Below, in pieces: positions 32,807-40,258 of a DNA stretch of 46,876 nucleotides. The stretch is from the NCBI RefSeq assembly GCF_021530565.1, contig NZ_JAKGBI010000031.1, forward strand, positions 1 to 46,876. The letters are read 5' to 3'. This DNA is from Pseudoalteromonas sp. SMS1 (lineage in GTDB: Bacteria > Pseudomonadota > Gammaproteobacteria > Enterobacterales > Alteromonadaceae). Below the pieces are notes generated by a model. It did not search any database. It was given only the letters and a program-made list of their open reading frames with translations, and had not been told where the DNA came from. The position numbers and the translations under genes were made by a program. Numbering within the stretch: position 1 is the stretch's first letter; each line of letters starts with the position of its first letter.

Positions 32807-34717
32807 ATGACTATGTACTTTATTCAGGCATTTGTTTACCTCATCGCCGCAGTGATAGCGGTGCCACTCGCGAAGAAGCTTGGTCTTGGCTCGGTCTTAG
32901 GCTATTTGATAGCAGGTGTTATCATTGGTCCAGTTGCTGGGTTCGTGGGCCAAGAAGCCATTACGATTCAGCATTTTGCTGAGTTTGGTGTCGTTATGAT
33001 GCTTTTCTTAGTAGGGCTTGAGCTACAACCACAAATGCTCTGGCAGATGCGTAATCGTTTGATAGGCCTAGGAGGTCTACAGGTCATTTTGAGTGCGATT
33101 TGCATCAGCGCCATTGCACTTTTCCTGGCACAACCCCTCTCTGTTGCGCTAGCAATTGGACTCGTATTATCACTCTCGTCGACCGCCATCGTATTGCAAA
33201 CATTCAATGAAAAAGGATTAACCAAAACTGAAGGGGGCAAAAATGCTTTTTCAGTACTCCTAATGCAGGATATTGCTGTTATTCCCATGTTAGCCTTTAT
33301 TCCAATGTTGGCGATGCCGGAGTTGGTTGCATTGGCAGAAACAAGCAAAGAAACAGCCGAAGCGCATGCGCAGCTTAGTCTTGTTGCAGGACTACCAACA
33401 TGGGCATTCGCATTGGCTATTCTTGCAAGTATCAGTGGCGTCATACTATTAGGGCACTTTTTAAGTCGCCCCCTTTTTCACTATGTCGCACAATCGGGCT
33501 TGAGAGAGATATTCGTTGCCACTGCACTGCTCATCGTCATTGGCATTGCAGCACTTATGAGCTTAGTCGGCCTTTCACCTGCTTTGGGCACTTTTCTCGC
33601 AGGCGTCGTCCTGGCGAACAGTGAGTTTCGCCATGAATTAGAATCGAATATTGAACCATTCAAAGGGCTACTTCTGGGGCTCTTCTTTATGACGGTTGGC
33701 GCCGGCATTGATTTTGACATTCTCTCGAGTCAATTATTGCTTATCATTGCCTTAACCCTTTCTGTAATAGCCATTAAAGCCTGTATACTTTGGGCGCTGG
33801 CAATCATCTTTAAAATCAGAAATAGTGATCGCTGGCTATTTGCTTTAAGCCTTGCGCAAGCGGGCGAATTCGGATTTGTATTACTCAGTTTTACTACCCA
33901 AAGCCATGTCATCCCCACTGACACGGCGCAAATACTGCAACTCGTTGTTGCGCTTTCTATGTTCCTCACTCCTGCTTTATTTATAATTTTCGAAAAAGTG
34001 ATTATGCCCCGATATCGCAGTACGGCGAGTGACAAAGCATTCGATAACATTGATGAAAAAGGTAACGTCATTATTGCTGGGGGTGGTCGCTTTGGGCAGG
34101 TTGTAAATCGCTTATTGGTTGCAAATGGCGTAAAGACTGTTGTGATGGACTTAGATGCGGCACAAGTCGAAAACCTCAGAACAATCAACATTCAAACTTT
34201 TTTTGGCGATGCAACAAGGCCAGAGTTGTTGCACACTGCTGGTATTGAAGACGCAACCTCTTTAGTTATTGCCATAGATGACCGAGAAAGTGCAAAAGCG
34301 CTAGTACACTATGTGAAACGTACCTATCCCCATGTCATCATCATCTCACGCGCATTTGATAGAGGCCATAATTACGAGCTTAAACACGCTGGCGCAGATC
34401 TCATTATCAATGAAACCTATCATTCAGCACTAGAAACCGGGGCATACGCTATGACATCACTTGGTTATCACCCATTTTTGGTGGAACAGAAAAAACATGC
34501 CTTTATCAAAACAGAACAGCAAGCGTCTCAGCAACTATATGAACAGTGGGTACTCAGAAGTGAGGGGGAACAATATGATCACGATTACCGCAAGTTGTTT
34601 ATGCAAATCGAAGAAGCAATTAAAGATGCCATGCAATCTGACCGAATAGACAAACATAGCCACGATGAACGTGGTTGGACACCTCCGCCCAGAGGGTATG
34701 AAAATGACTTTGATTGA
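32807..34717 (+). CDS. Glutathione-regulated potassium efflux antiporter (KefB/KefC-like)
   Basis: 636 residues. A CPA2 transporter domain of 12-13 helices (to about residue 400) starts 'LGLGSVLGYLIAGVIIGPVA', with 'FAEFGVVMMLFLVGLELQPQ' and 'LSSTAIVLQTFNEKGLTKTE'. Next is a TrkA-N/RCK domain from ~418 with the Rossmann motif GGGRFG and the end-of-strand 'VVMDLD'. The tail ends in a charged region (HSHDERGWTPPPRGYE). In E. coli it is opened by glutathione adducts of electrophiles, letting potassium out and acid in to protect cell proteins. It is the last gene of the peroxiredoxin-kefF-kefB group. Confidence 0.92.
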   Translation: MTMYFIQAFVYLIAAVIAVPLAKKLGLGSVLGYLIAGVIIGPVAGFVGQEAITIQHFAEFGVVMMLFLVGLELQPQMLWQMRNRLIGLGGLQVILSAICISAIALFLAQPLSVALAIGLVLSLSSTAIVLQTFNEKGLTKTEGGKNAFSVLLMQDIAVIPMLAFIPMLAMPELVALAETSKETAEAHAQLSLVAGLPTWAFALAILASISGVILLGHFLSRPLFHYVAQSGLREIFVATALLIVIGIAALMSLVGLSPALGTFLAGVVLANSEFRHELESNIEPFKGLLLGLFFMTVGAGIDFDILSSQLLLIIALTLSVIAIKACILWALAIIFKIRNSDRWLFALSLAQAGEFGFVLLSFTTQSHVIPTDTAQILQLVVALSMFLTPALFIIFEKVIMPRYRSTASDKAFDNIDEKGNVIIAGGGRFGQVVNRLLVANGVKTVVMDLDAAQVENLRTINIQTFFGDATRPELLHTAGIEDATSLVIAIDDRESAKALVHYVKRTYPHVIIISRAFDRGHNYELKHAGADLIINETYHSALETGAYAMTSLGYHPFLVEQKKHAFIKTEQQASQQLYEQWVLRSEGEQYDHDYRKLFMQIEEAIKDAMQSDRIDKHSHDERGWTPPPRGYENDFD

Positions 34718-34784
34718 TATTTGGACAAACCGCGCCTATCAACTTTGTTTAGTTATCATATAGACAGTGCAAAACGACGCTGTC

Positions 34785-35037
34785 TCAAGAGCCATGGGTG
34801 CGTTTATCTGGGTCATAAAAGTCGTCTAGTACTTGAAAGCCTGCATTATTCATCATGCCTGCTGACGCCTTCTTCAGTTAAATAGTTCCATTGATTCGAG
34901 CCATACCGGCAAAGAATGTCTTTAACGCTTCAATTTCCAAAACTGACGCAATTTATAATTGACCATATCAAATCCCTTCGTTCATCACGATAACGTGTGT
35001 CTGGCAAAAACAGTACGTGCTTCAACCGACACAACCT
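34785..35037 (-). pseudogene. Remnant of an unidentified gene
   Basis: Read leftward, one frame gives 'LKHVLFLPDTRYRDERRDLI' and 'WSIINCVSFGN', an in-frame stop, then 'KDILCRYGSNQWNYLTEEGV'. After a frameshift comes 'GMMNNAGFQVLDDFYDPDKR' and 'THGS' with a stop at 34785-34787. The residue choice looks like real protein, but it is broken by a stop and a shift, and there is no start. I do not recognise the family. It fills the 350-base gap between the KefB-like gene and the DUF3088 gene. Confidence 0.5.
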
Positions 35038-35067
35038 AACAGCACATGTTTATTTATGATTGACAAC

Positions 35068-35367
35068 TTAAGGGTGTGCAGCAGCACCGCCAAATTTATC
35101 GGCAAGGTAATTAATAATGTCCACAGGTGCCGTGATAGTGGCACCATCTTCCAAAACGAGTACAGGTAACCATTGTTTGTCTTCTCCAAGTAACGCGACA
35201 AGTTGTTTTCGTGGGCGTTCAAAATCGATACGCTGTATGTCGACCTCACTAGCCCAGTGCTGGTTGACAGCCAGAGCCCCTTCGATCATTGCACAGTGCG
35301 AACAAATCCAGATGGTCCCAGGACCGTCTTCGAACGGCATTTTTAGAATAAAAAGTTTTGGTTTCAT
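35068..35367 (-). CDS. DUF3088 thioredoxin-fold protein
   Basis: 99 residues. It begins 'MKPKLFILKMPFEDGPGTIW' and continues 'ICSHCAMIEGALA' (a C-S-H-C redox-like motif), then 'DIQRIDFERPRKQLVALLGE' and 'WLPVLVLEDGATITAPVDII'. This matches the DUF3088 pattern: a glutaredoxin/GST N-domain-like fold with cis-Pro in L-P-V. Function unknown, probably thiol- or glutathione-related, which fits the peroxiredoxin-KefF-KefB neighbours that converge on it. Confidence 0.75.
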   Translation of the reverse strand: MKPKLFILKMPFEDGPGTIWICSHCAMIEGALAVNQHWASEVDIQRIDFERPRKQLVALLGEDKQWLPVLVLEDGATITAPVDIINYLADKFGGAAAHP

Positions 35368-35988
35368 TGCACTACATTTCCTTCAATTACAACTTCAAGT
35401 TAAGTTTGTTTGTCGATTTCGAACGTAATTCCAATCCCTTAACCAGTAGGTAGCTCTGTAAACCTCTGCCCCAACAATGGTATAAGTTAAAGCTTTATTT
35501 AGTTTGTCAGATTACCGAAAGTTAGAGCAGTCTATTACGAGATAGGATATTTTAAAAATTAATTCTATAAATCATTAACTTATTAAAGGAGCTTAAAGTA
35601 TTTTTTATCGATTAGCCACTCTTACCATGCGTGTTTAATCAATGTCACACATCTCCTATTAAAAATAACGAATTGCGCGACTCTTAAGTGATTTAACCCA
35701 GCCTATCTCTGTGTTTCATTTAATAGCTAAAGTGTTTCGCTGAAAAATTAAAATTATAACTATAAAAGTCAGTCAATTAATTAAGTAAAAATAAAATATT
35801 AAGGTCCAAAATATTTGGATTATAAAGATATTGAACATAAAAATGCATACAACTATGCAGCAAAACACCGTATCAATAGAGAATATTTTAACTTTTTAGT
35901 TGACTGGGTTAACAACTATTTATTAACTTGTTATTGCGCATTACAAAATGGCGCCATAAAGAAACTGTTAACTAACAAGGAAAATATC
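35368..35988. other. AT-rich intergenic region
   Basis: About 620 bases with no gene I can support. A rightward open frame from 35815 runs into the secreted-protein gene, but its first 58 codons have no Shine-Dalgarno and read as non-protein. CCAAA-ATA-TTTGG (35806-35818) is a small dyad that could be an operator for the gene at 35989. Confidence 0.5.
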
Positions 35989-36366
35989 ATGAAAACCACA
36001 TTAAAAGCACTTACGTTAATTGCGGGAACCCTTTTTGCTGGTCAGGCTTTTTCAGCCGAATTAGTCTGTGACGTTTATGCAAAAAATAGTGGCAACTCTT
36101 GGGGCAATGGGACGAAAAACTGCATGGCTTTTGATTACTCATTCGGTAGTTCAACCAATGGTCGTTTTTACCTTAAAAACGTCACTAAAGAAATTCAAGA
36201 AGTCAGATGGAACGGCTCTGCTAGATGCGGGACAAGTTCGAAAACAAGTTGTAATGCGTCGATCCGTGCATATGCATCAAATTCGGCAACCGCAACAATT
36301 CTATATAAAGACGGTACTTGGGAAACGACAAACACCGCCCGTGCCAGTTATGAAACAGGCCACTAA
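35989..36366 (+). CDS. Small secreted Cys-containing protein, unknown
   Basis: 125 residues from the ATG at 35989 with AAGGA eight bases upstream. A clear signal peptide (residues 1-23, 'LIAGTLFAGQAFSA') leads to a ~100-residue mature protein rich in Ser, Thr, Asn and aromatic residues, with four cysteines (VCDV, NCMA, ARCGT, TSCNA), possibly two disulfides. The beta-rich pattern suggests a small extracellular beta-sandwich. I do not recognise a family. Confidence 0.7.
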   Translation: MKTTLKALTLIAGTLFAGQAFSAELVCDVYAKNSGNSWGNGTKNCMAFDYSFGSSTNGRFYLKNVTKEIQEVRWNGSARCGTSSKTSCNASIRAYASNSATATILYKDGTWETTNTARASYETGH

Positions 36367-36594
36367 TTAGGCGTTAATCCCATGAACAGTGCCAGATGTT
36401 TGTTGTAGGTGCTGCTCCATAGACAAAGCTCTAGAATACGCACTCCTAAAATAAAAATATCGCTGTTTTATTTCATCGCGCTTCATGAAAATTGAAACAA
36501 GATACATAATCTTAATTTCACTCTCGCTTCGCCCGAATGGGTAATTGATACAAGAAAATCCCTTGTCAATATTATCAGGTAATTCCAGCGTCAA
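36367..36594 (-). CDS. Possible small ORF or gene remnant
   Basis: 75 codons from a TTG with AGGG eight bases upstream. The text, for example 'YPFGRSESEIKIMYLVSIFM' and 'IKQRYFYFRSAYSRALSMEQ', looks like real protein rather than a random frame, and no other gene occupies this stretch. There is no signal peptide, and no family is recognised. It may be the tail of a lost gene. Confidence 0.25.
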   Translation of the reverse strand: MTLELPDNIDKGFSCINYPFGRSESEIKIMYLVSIFMKRDEIKQRYFYFRSAYSRALSMEQHLQQTSGTVHGINA

Positions 36595-36715
36595 TCTTGC
36601 TACCCTAACTAACTAACTTATGCAGGTTTTAGCATCCACGCTATAAATCACATCACTTATTGCTTACTCGGATGTACATAGCCTTTAAATCGGTGAGTAG
36701 TGCTGACTTACCACG

Positions 36716-37249
36716 TCACAACTTCTTTGAATTTAACGCCTGTTGAGCTGGTTTGTTATGGCTACGGTAATAATGTCGATAAAAACCAAGTGCACCACTT
36801 ATAACAAAACATAACTCTAGCAATATGGCGATCGGTGACATCAAAATGACATTGTGAATTAACCAAATTAAACCACCCACGATCATTAAAATGCGCATCG
36901 CCCTGTCTTTGCAAAAACCAGATGTGGTTATAAATAACGTCGCGCATAGCCCAAGAATGCTCAGTACTCCATTGTAAGTTAACATAGTGACAACAACGTT
37001 CACTGACAAAAATAGCGCCGCCAACTTAAAGCTTTGCCAACGTAAGTTAATCAAAAACCGAACACTGGAAAGTAAAAAGATAAAACCCGCTGTTGCTTGA
37101 TCCAATAGAAAATAGTGAATGCTGTTCAAAAGACAGCTCATCGACAACAGCACTAACAAGTGATGTTTGTGCTTCATTTGCATCGCGGTGCCTTCAATCA
37201 GCAACGCGAATGCCACTAAAACCTGAGATACAGCAAAAATAGATATCAT
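36716..37249 (-). CDS. YgjV-like inner membrane protein
   Basis: 177 residues, about six membrane helices. The order of segments ('HHLLVLLSMSCLLNSIHYFL', 'ATAGFIFLLSSVRFLINLRW', 'LSILGLCATLFITTSGFCKD', 'MIVGGLIWLIHNVILMSPIA') fits the YgjV family of uncharacterised inner-membrane proteins. The C-terminus is basic and soluble. It is a stand-alone gene. AGAGGAAG is directly before the ATG. Confidence 0.75.
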   Translation of the reverse strand: MISIFAVSQVLVAFALLIEGTAMQMKHKHHLLVLLSMSCLLNSIHYFLLDQATAGFIFLLSSVRFLINLRWQSFKLAALFLSVNVVVTMLTYNGVLSILGLCATLFITTSGFCKDRAMRILMIVGGLIWLIHNVILMSPIAILLELCFVISGALGFYRHYYRSHNKPAQQALNSKKL

Positions 37250-37322
37250 CTTCCTCTTCGCTTCTAATATGGCGTTGATTTACACGGCTGACAGGCTAAA
37301 CGATCTTCAATTAATTAACTAC

Positions 37323-38054
37323 CTACTTCTGGCACAAGGTGTTTTTCTCAAATAAATAAAAGCCATAGCCCAGATGTTCACGACCCCACTTTAAGTAGGC
37401 GTCTAGCCATGTTTCGATGCGTAACATCTTTTTCTTCAACTGGCTATTGGTTGGATCGCCTTTTAAGCACTCGCGTGTTATTTGTTTATGAGACCATTCG
37501 AAATTGTCCCATTCATGTTGACTGCTCGATGTTGCATAAATGGGATTAAAGCCTTGGGCATGAACGAGATCGATATTTCCTTTGTAATCTGAGTAAATAC
37601 CTTTATCCTGCCCAAGGAAGTCTAGATATGCCTGAGGCGGTGCCTTTTTCCAGTAACACTCCCCTAGTAACAATAATCCTCCTTGCTTTAACAACCTGTT
37701 TGCGTGCTGTGCGACGCTTGACACCGCATGCGCCCCGGCTCCAAATGCATGCGAAGATCCATTACAAATCAATAAGTCATACGATTGCGACCTCAAATTC
37801 AATGATTGAAAGTCTTCACAGATGAACCGATAAGTCCGATTTTCAAAGCGAGTGTCTGCCGCCCCTCTTGCTTGATTGATTAACATGCTGTCCGTATCAA
37901 CACCTAATACACTGACTTCATAGGCCTCCATTAAGCTGAGTAAAAACTTTCCATTACCACAACCAACCTCGATCACTTGGCTGTCAGGAGTCATTTTTAA
38001 TAGTGAAATGAGCTTTTTTTCTTTTTCTAAACTTAGGGGGCTATTGTATTCCAT
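37323..38054 (-). CDS. Class I SAM-dependent methyltransferase
   Basis: 243 residues. Motif I is 'VIEVGCGNGKFLLSL' (E-x-G-C-G-x-G, about residues 28-42), the acidic strand-2 end is 'VLGVDTDSMLINQARGA', motif II/III is 'YDLLICNGSSHAFG' and 'LKQGGLLLLGECYW'. The substrate is unknown; a small molecule is more likely than RNA or protein from the size and lack of extra domains. AAGGA lies 11 bases before the ATG. It is 49 bases downstream of the P-loop gene, perhaps cotranscribed. Confidence 0.85.
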   Translation of the reverse strand: MEYNSPLSLEKEKKLISLLKMTPDSQVIEVGCGNGKFLLSLMEAYEVSVLGVDTDSMLINQARGAADTRFENRTYRFICEDFQSLNLRSQSYDLLICNGSSHAFGAGAHAVSSVAQHANRLLKQGGLLLLGECYWKKAPPQAYLDFLGQDKGIYSDYKGNIDLVHAQGFNPIYATSSSQHEWDNFEWSHKQITRECLKGDPTNSQLKKKMLRIETWLDAYLKWGREHLGYGFYLFEKNTLCQK

Positions 38055-38103
38055 GTAGCGACTTTTCCTTGTTAACTAATGAGCACTAAAACTATTCACC
38101 ACC

Positions 38104-38661
38104 CTACTGATTAGAGAGTGACTTCAACCAAGTTATAATTTCCGTTTTAATGGCTTCTGTACTGGGTTCATCCTGTATGACTAAATCACTTTGTGCCTTT
38201 ACTTCATTCGACACGTGTAAATATATGTCCCTTAAATGACTTTCGTACTGTGCAAGGTATTGAGTAATTGAATTGACCGTATTGGAGGTTGAGTGCGCTA
38301 TGTTTCTTAAGATGACTCGCGCCAAACACAGCTCTAAAGGAGTATTGATGAGCACCACATAATCTATCAGAGGCGCAATGGATGGTCGACAACGACCAAA
38401 AGGTTCTTCTACAAAGATATAGTCTGACTCAGTCTGTTGTCTCAAATGTTGAAGTGCACGTTCGAGTTGCGGCGCTTGAATTAGCGCCAGTTCCCCCCCT
38501 TCTGAAAACCAGTTTTTCATATCCTTAGGATAAGTTCGACTAGTCACAAAGTCATCAAAAAGTAATGACGGACAATTAAAATGCGCGCAAAGCAATTTAA
38601 TGACCGAAGATTTTCCAGATCCAGAGGCGCCGCTAATCGCAATGACTTGGGCTCTTTTCAT
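38104..38661 (-). CDS. P-loop kinase-like ATPase (uridine/adenylylsulfate-kinase type)
   Basis: 185 residues. Walker A is GASGSGKSS (residues 10-18, 'VIAISGASGSGKSSVIKLL'), the switch-like strand is 'CPSLLFDDFVTS', Walker B-like 'DYIFVEEPFG', and a lid region with 'LCLARVILRN' (Arg contacts). This is the layout of small-molecule kinases such as uridine kinase relatives. The substrate is not known. It lies just upstream of the methyltransferase on the same strand. Confidence 0.75.
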   Translation of the reverse strand: MKRAQVIAISGASGSGKSSVIKLLCAHFNCPSLLFDDFVTSRTYPKDMKNWFSEGGELALIQAPQLERALQHLRQQTESDYIFVEEPFGRCRPSIAPLIDYVVLINTPLELCLARVILRNIAHSTSNTVNSITQYLAQYESHLRDIYLHVSNEVKAQSDLVIQDEPSTEAIKTEIITWLKSLSNQ

Positions 38662-38856
38662 ATCTATGCGCTCTTCATGTTAATTGACAGATACAGCCTT
38701 GCTAAATAGTTAAAAACGTCCCATTAGCGACTCTGAGGTTAACCTCGGCAGAAATTACACCATCAATAACCAGTCAAGGTAAGCAAACGCTATGAATTTT
38801 ACACATTGTATTAATGACGTGATCCATGTGCGATTGCCACACTTTAGACGTACCCA

Positions 38857-39474
38857 CTATTTTCCTGTTTTCATCACTTTAGATCTAAATTCAAGACCAA
38901 ACTCTGACAACATAGCATCCAACGTTACTTTATTAGCTGGATTTAAAACGGTGTCATACACCCATGTATAGTATCCATTCGTTGATAAGTTTTCGCGCGC
39001 TTTTTGCTCACCAACAAGTTCTGTCAATGCGATATATTCCAGGTAACACACTATAATATGGCTTAAAGTACTGCCTTCATCTCTACTGCCATAGGGAAAC
39101 CCGACTTTCACTTTGGGAAAATCTTGCTTTATCCGTGCTCGAAATGCTTCTTTACTGGGTTTTCCATTGATGATGACATGCCAGTGAAACTGCTCATGTA
39201 AGTATGTTGATAGCAGCTTCACTTTATTTTCCAAATACTTTTTTTGCGTGCTCATAGTAATGACGGGGTGGCTGAATGGCACTTTTGCCCCCTCGTCAAC
39301 TAACACTTTGTCAGTATAGAGCCAAGGAGTTAAGTCATACTGCGTATGCAATAAGAGTAAGTCAGATTTAATTTTTTGTTCTTTTAGAGTTTGATTTGCA
39401 GTCTTAATCTCAACATTCGCCATTAATGAGAAAGAAAAAAACACCGATACTAAAGCGATAAATACAAATTTCAT
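38857..39474 (-). CDS. Secreted putative HExxH metallopeptidase-like protein
   Basis: 205 residues. The signal peptide covers about residues 1-19 (cleavage LMA|NV). The helix 'LSTYLHEQFHWHVI' contains His93-Glu94-x-x-His97, the zincin zinc-binding motif, and 50 residues later 'SHIIVCYLEYIALTELVG' offers a Glu as a possible third ligand. That arrangement would fit a gluzincin-like peptidase. No known family is recognised, and activity is not proven. There is no clear Shine-Dalgarno. A 12-bp palindrome lies 58 bases upstream. Confidence 0.6.
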   Translation of the reverse strand: MKFVFIALVSVFFSFSLMANVEIKTANQTLKEQKIKSDLLLLHTQYDLTPWLYTDKVLVDEGAKVPFSHPVITMSTQKKYLENKVKLLSTYLHEQFHWHVIINGKPSKEAFRARIKQDFPKVKVGFPYGSRDEGSTLSHIIVCYLEYIALTELVGEQKARENLSTNGYYTWVYDTVLNPANKVTLDAMLSEFGLEFRSKVMKTGK

Positions 39475-39531
39475 AGTAGTTAAAAAGTAGAATAGTCTTA
39501 AATTATATTTGAATATTTTAAAGGCGCTTAG

Positions 39532-39543
39532 CCTTGTACAAGG
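39532..39543. promoter_or_regulatory. 12-bp perfect palindrome upstream of the HExxH gene
   Basis: CCTTGTACAAGG is self-complementary. It lies about 58 bases before the start of the secreted HExxH protein and 47 bases downstream of the next gene's stop. It could be an operator; there is no T-run for a terminator. Confidence 0.35.
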
Positions 39544-39589
39544 TTAAATACCTTAACAATGTTGGCCCAGCACCTAATCTAAATGAGCG

Positions 39590-39928
39590 TTACACACCTG
39601 CGGCCAATTGTAGTTTACACTCCTTGGTGATCATCCCATCCCAATCCTGAGATTCGTTTGCATACACAACGATGGGGGTTTTTGCTTGATACGCATCCTT
39701 TATAAAGTCATAAAGCGCAGCATTTTTATCACTTGCACCGTCTAACCAATACCCGCCCGGACAGAGTGACTGCGCCTCTTCATCTTGAGTTTCAAGTGCG
39801 AATTTAAACACACCACCAGTGTAATCGGCCCACGTCATTAAATATGCAATTTTTTGAGGTGATTTTGTTTGCATTGCCATAGCGTTGAAAGAAAACACGG
39901 TAATAAATATTGTAAGTAAGATTTTCAT
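39590..39928 (-). CDS. Small secreted protein, unknown
   Basis: 112 residues from the ATG at 39928, which has AAGGA at good distance and begins a signal peptide (MKILLTIFITVFSFNAMA). The longer in-frame start at 40036 is rejected. The mature part, for example 'QKIAYLMTWADYTGGVFKFA' and 'DAYQAKTPIVVYANESQDWD', has two cysteines that could pair. It is probably periplasmic; I do not recognise the family. Confidence 0.65.
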   Translation of the reverse strand: MKILLTIFITVFSFNAMAMQTKSPQKIAYLMTWADYTGGVFKFALETQDEEAQSLCPGGYWLDGASDKNAALYDFIKDAYQAKTPIVVYANESQDWDGMITKECKLQLAAGV

Positions 39929-40258
39929 TTTATTGTCCTTAAAATAAATGTCACGCCAATATAGCAACATGCACACTGGGCTCAAACAATAATTAATAGA
40001 ATTTAAAATATTATTAAATAAATAATATAAAACCAAAGTGTCTGGACGCCAAAAACAGTTAGTCTTTCCTGGCCCCCCATATTAAGGGCGCAATCCACAT
40101 ATCTAACAGCAAAATTGTGCGGAAGCTATATTGAAACGGAACTGGCCGTCTTTTATGCGCTTTATTGGGACTTGAGCCTCAGTATTTTACCAATTTAGTA
40201 CTGTAGCAATTGAATTATTCGCTTTGATGCGTCTTATTGGAGCGATGGAAATCCCCTC

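Noticed and set aside
35815..35988. N-terminal extension of the small secreted protein from an ATT/ATG-like start near 35815
   Set aside because: The ATG at 35989 has a Shine-Dalgarno and starts a clean signal peptide; the extension would bury that signal.
40150..40245. Two similar stretches around GCGCTTTATTGG and GCGTCTTATTGG
   Set aside because: The similarity is short and imperfect and fits no element type; likely chance.
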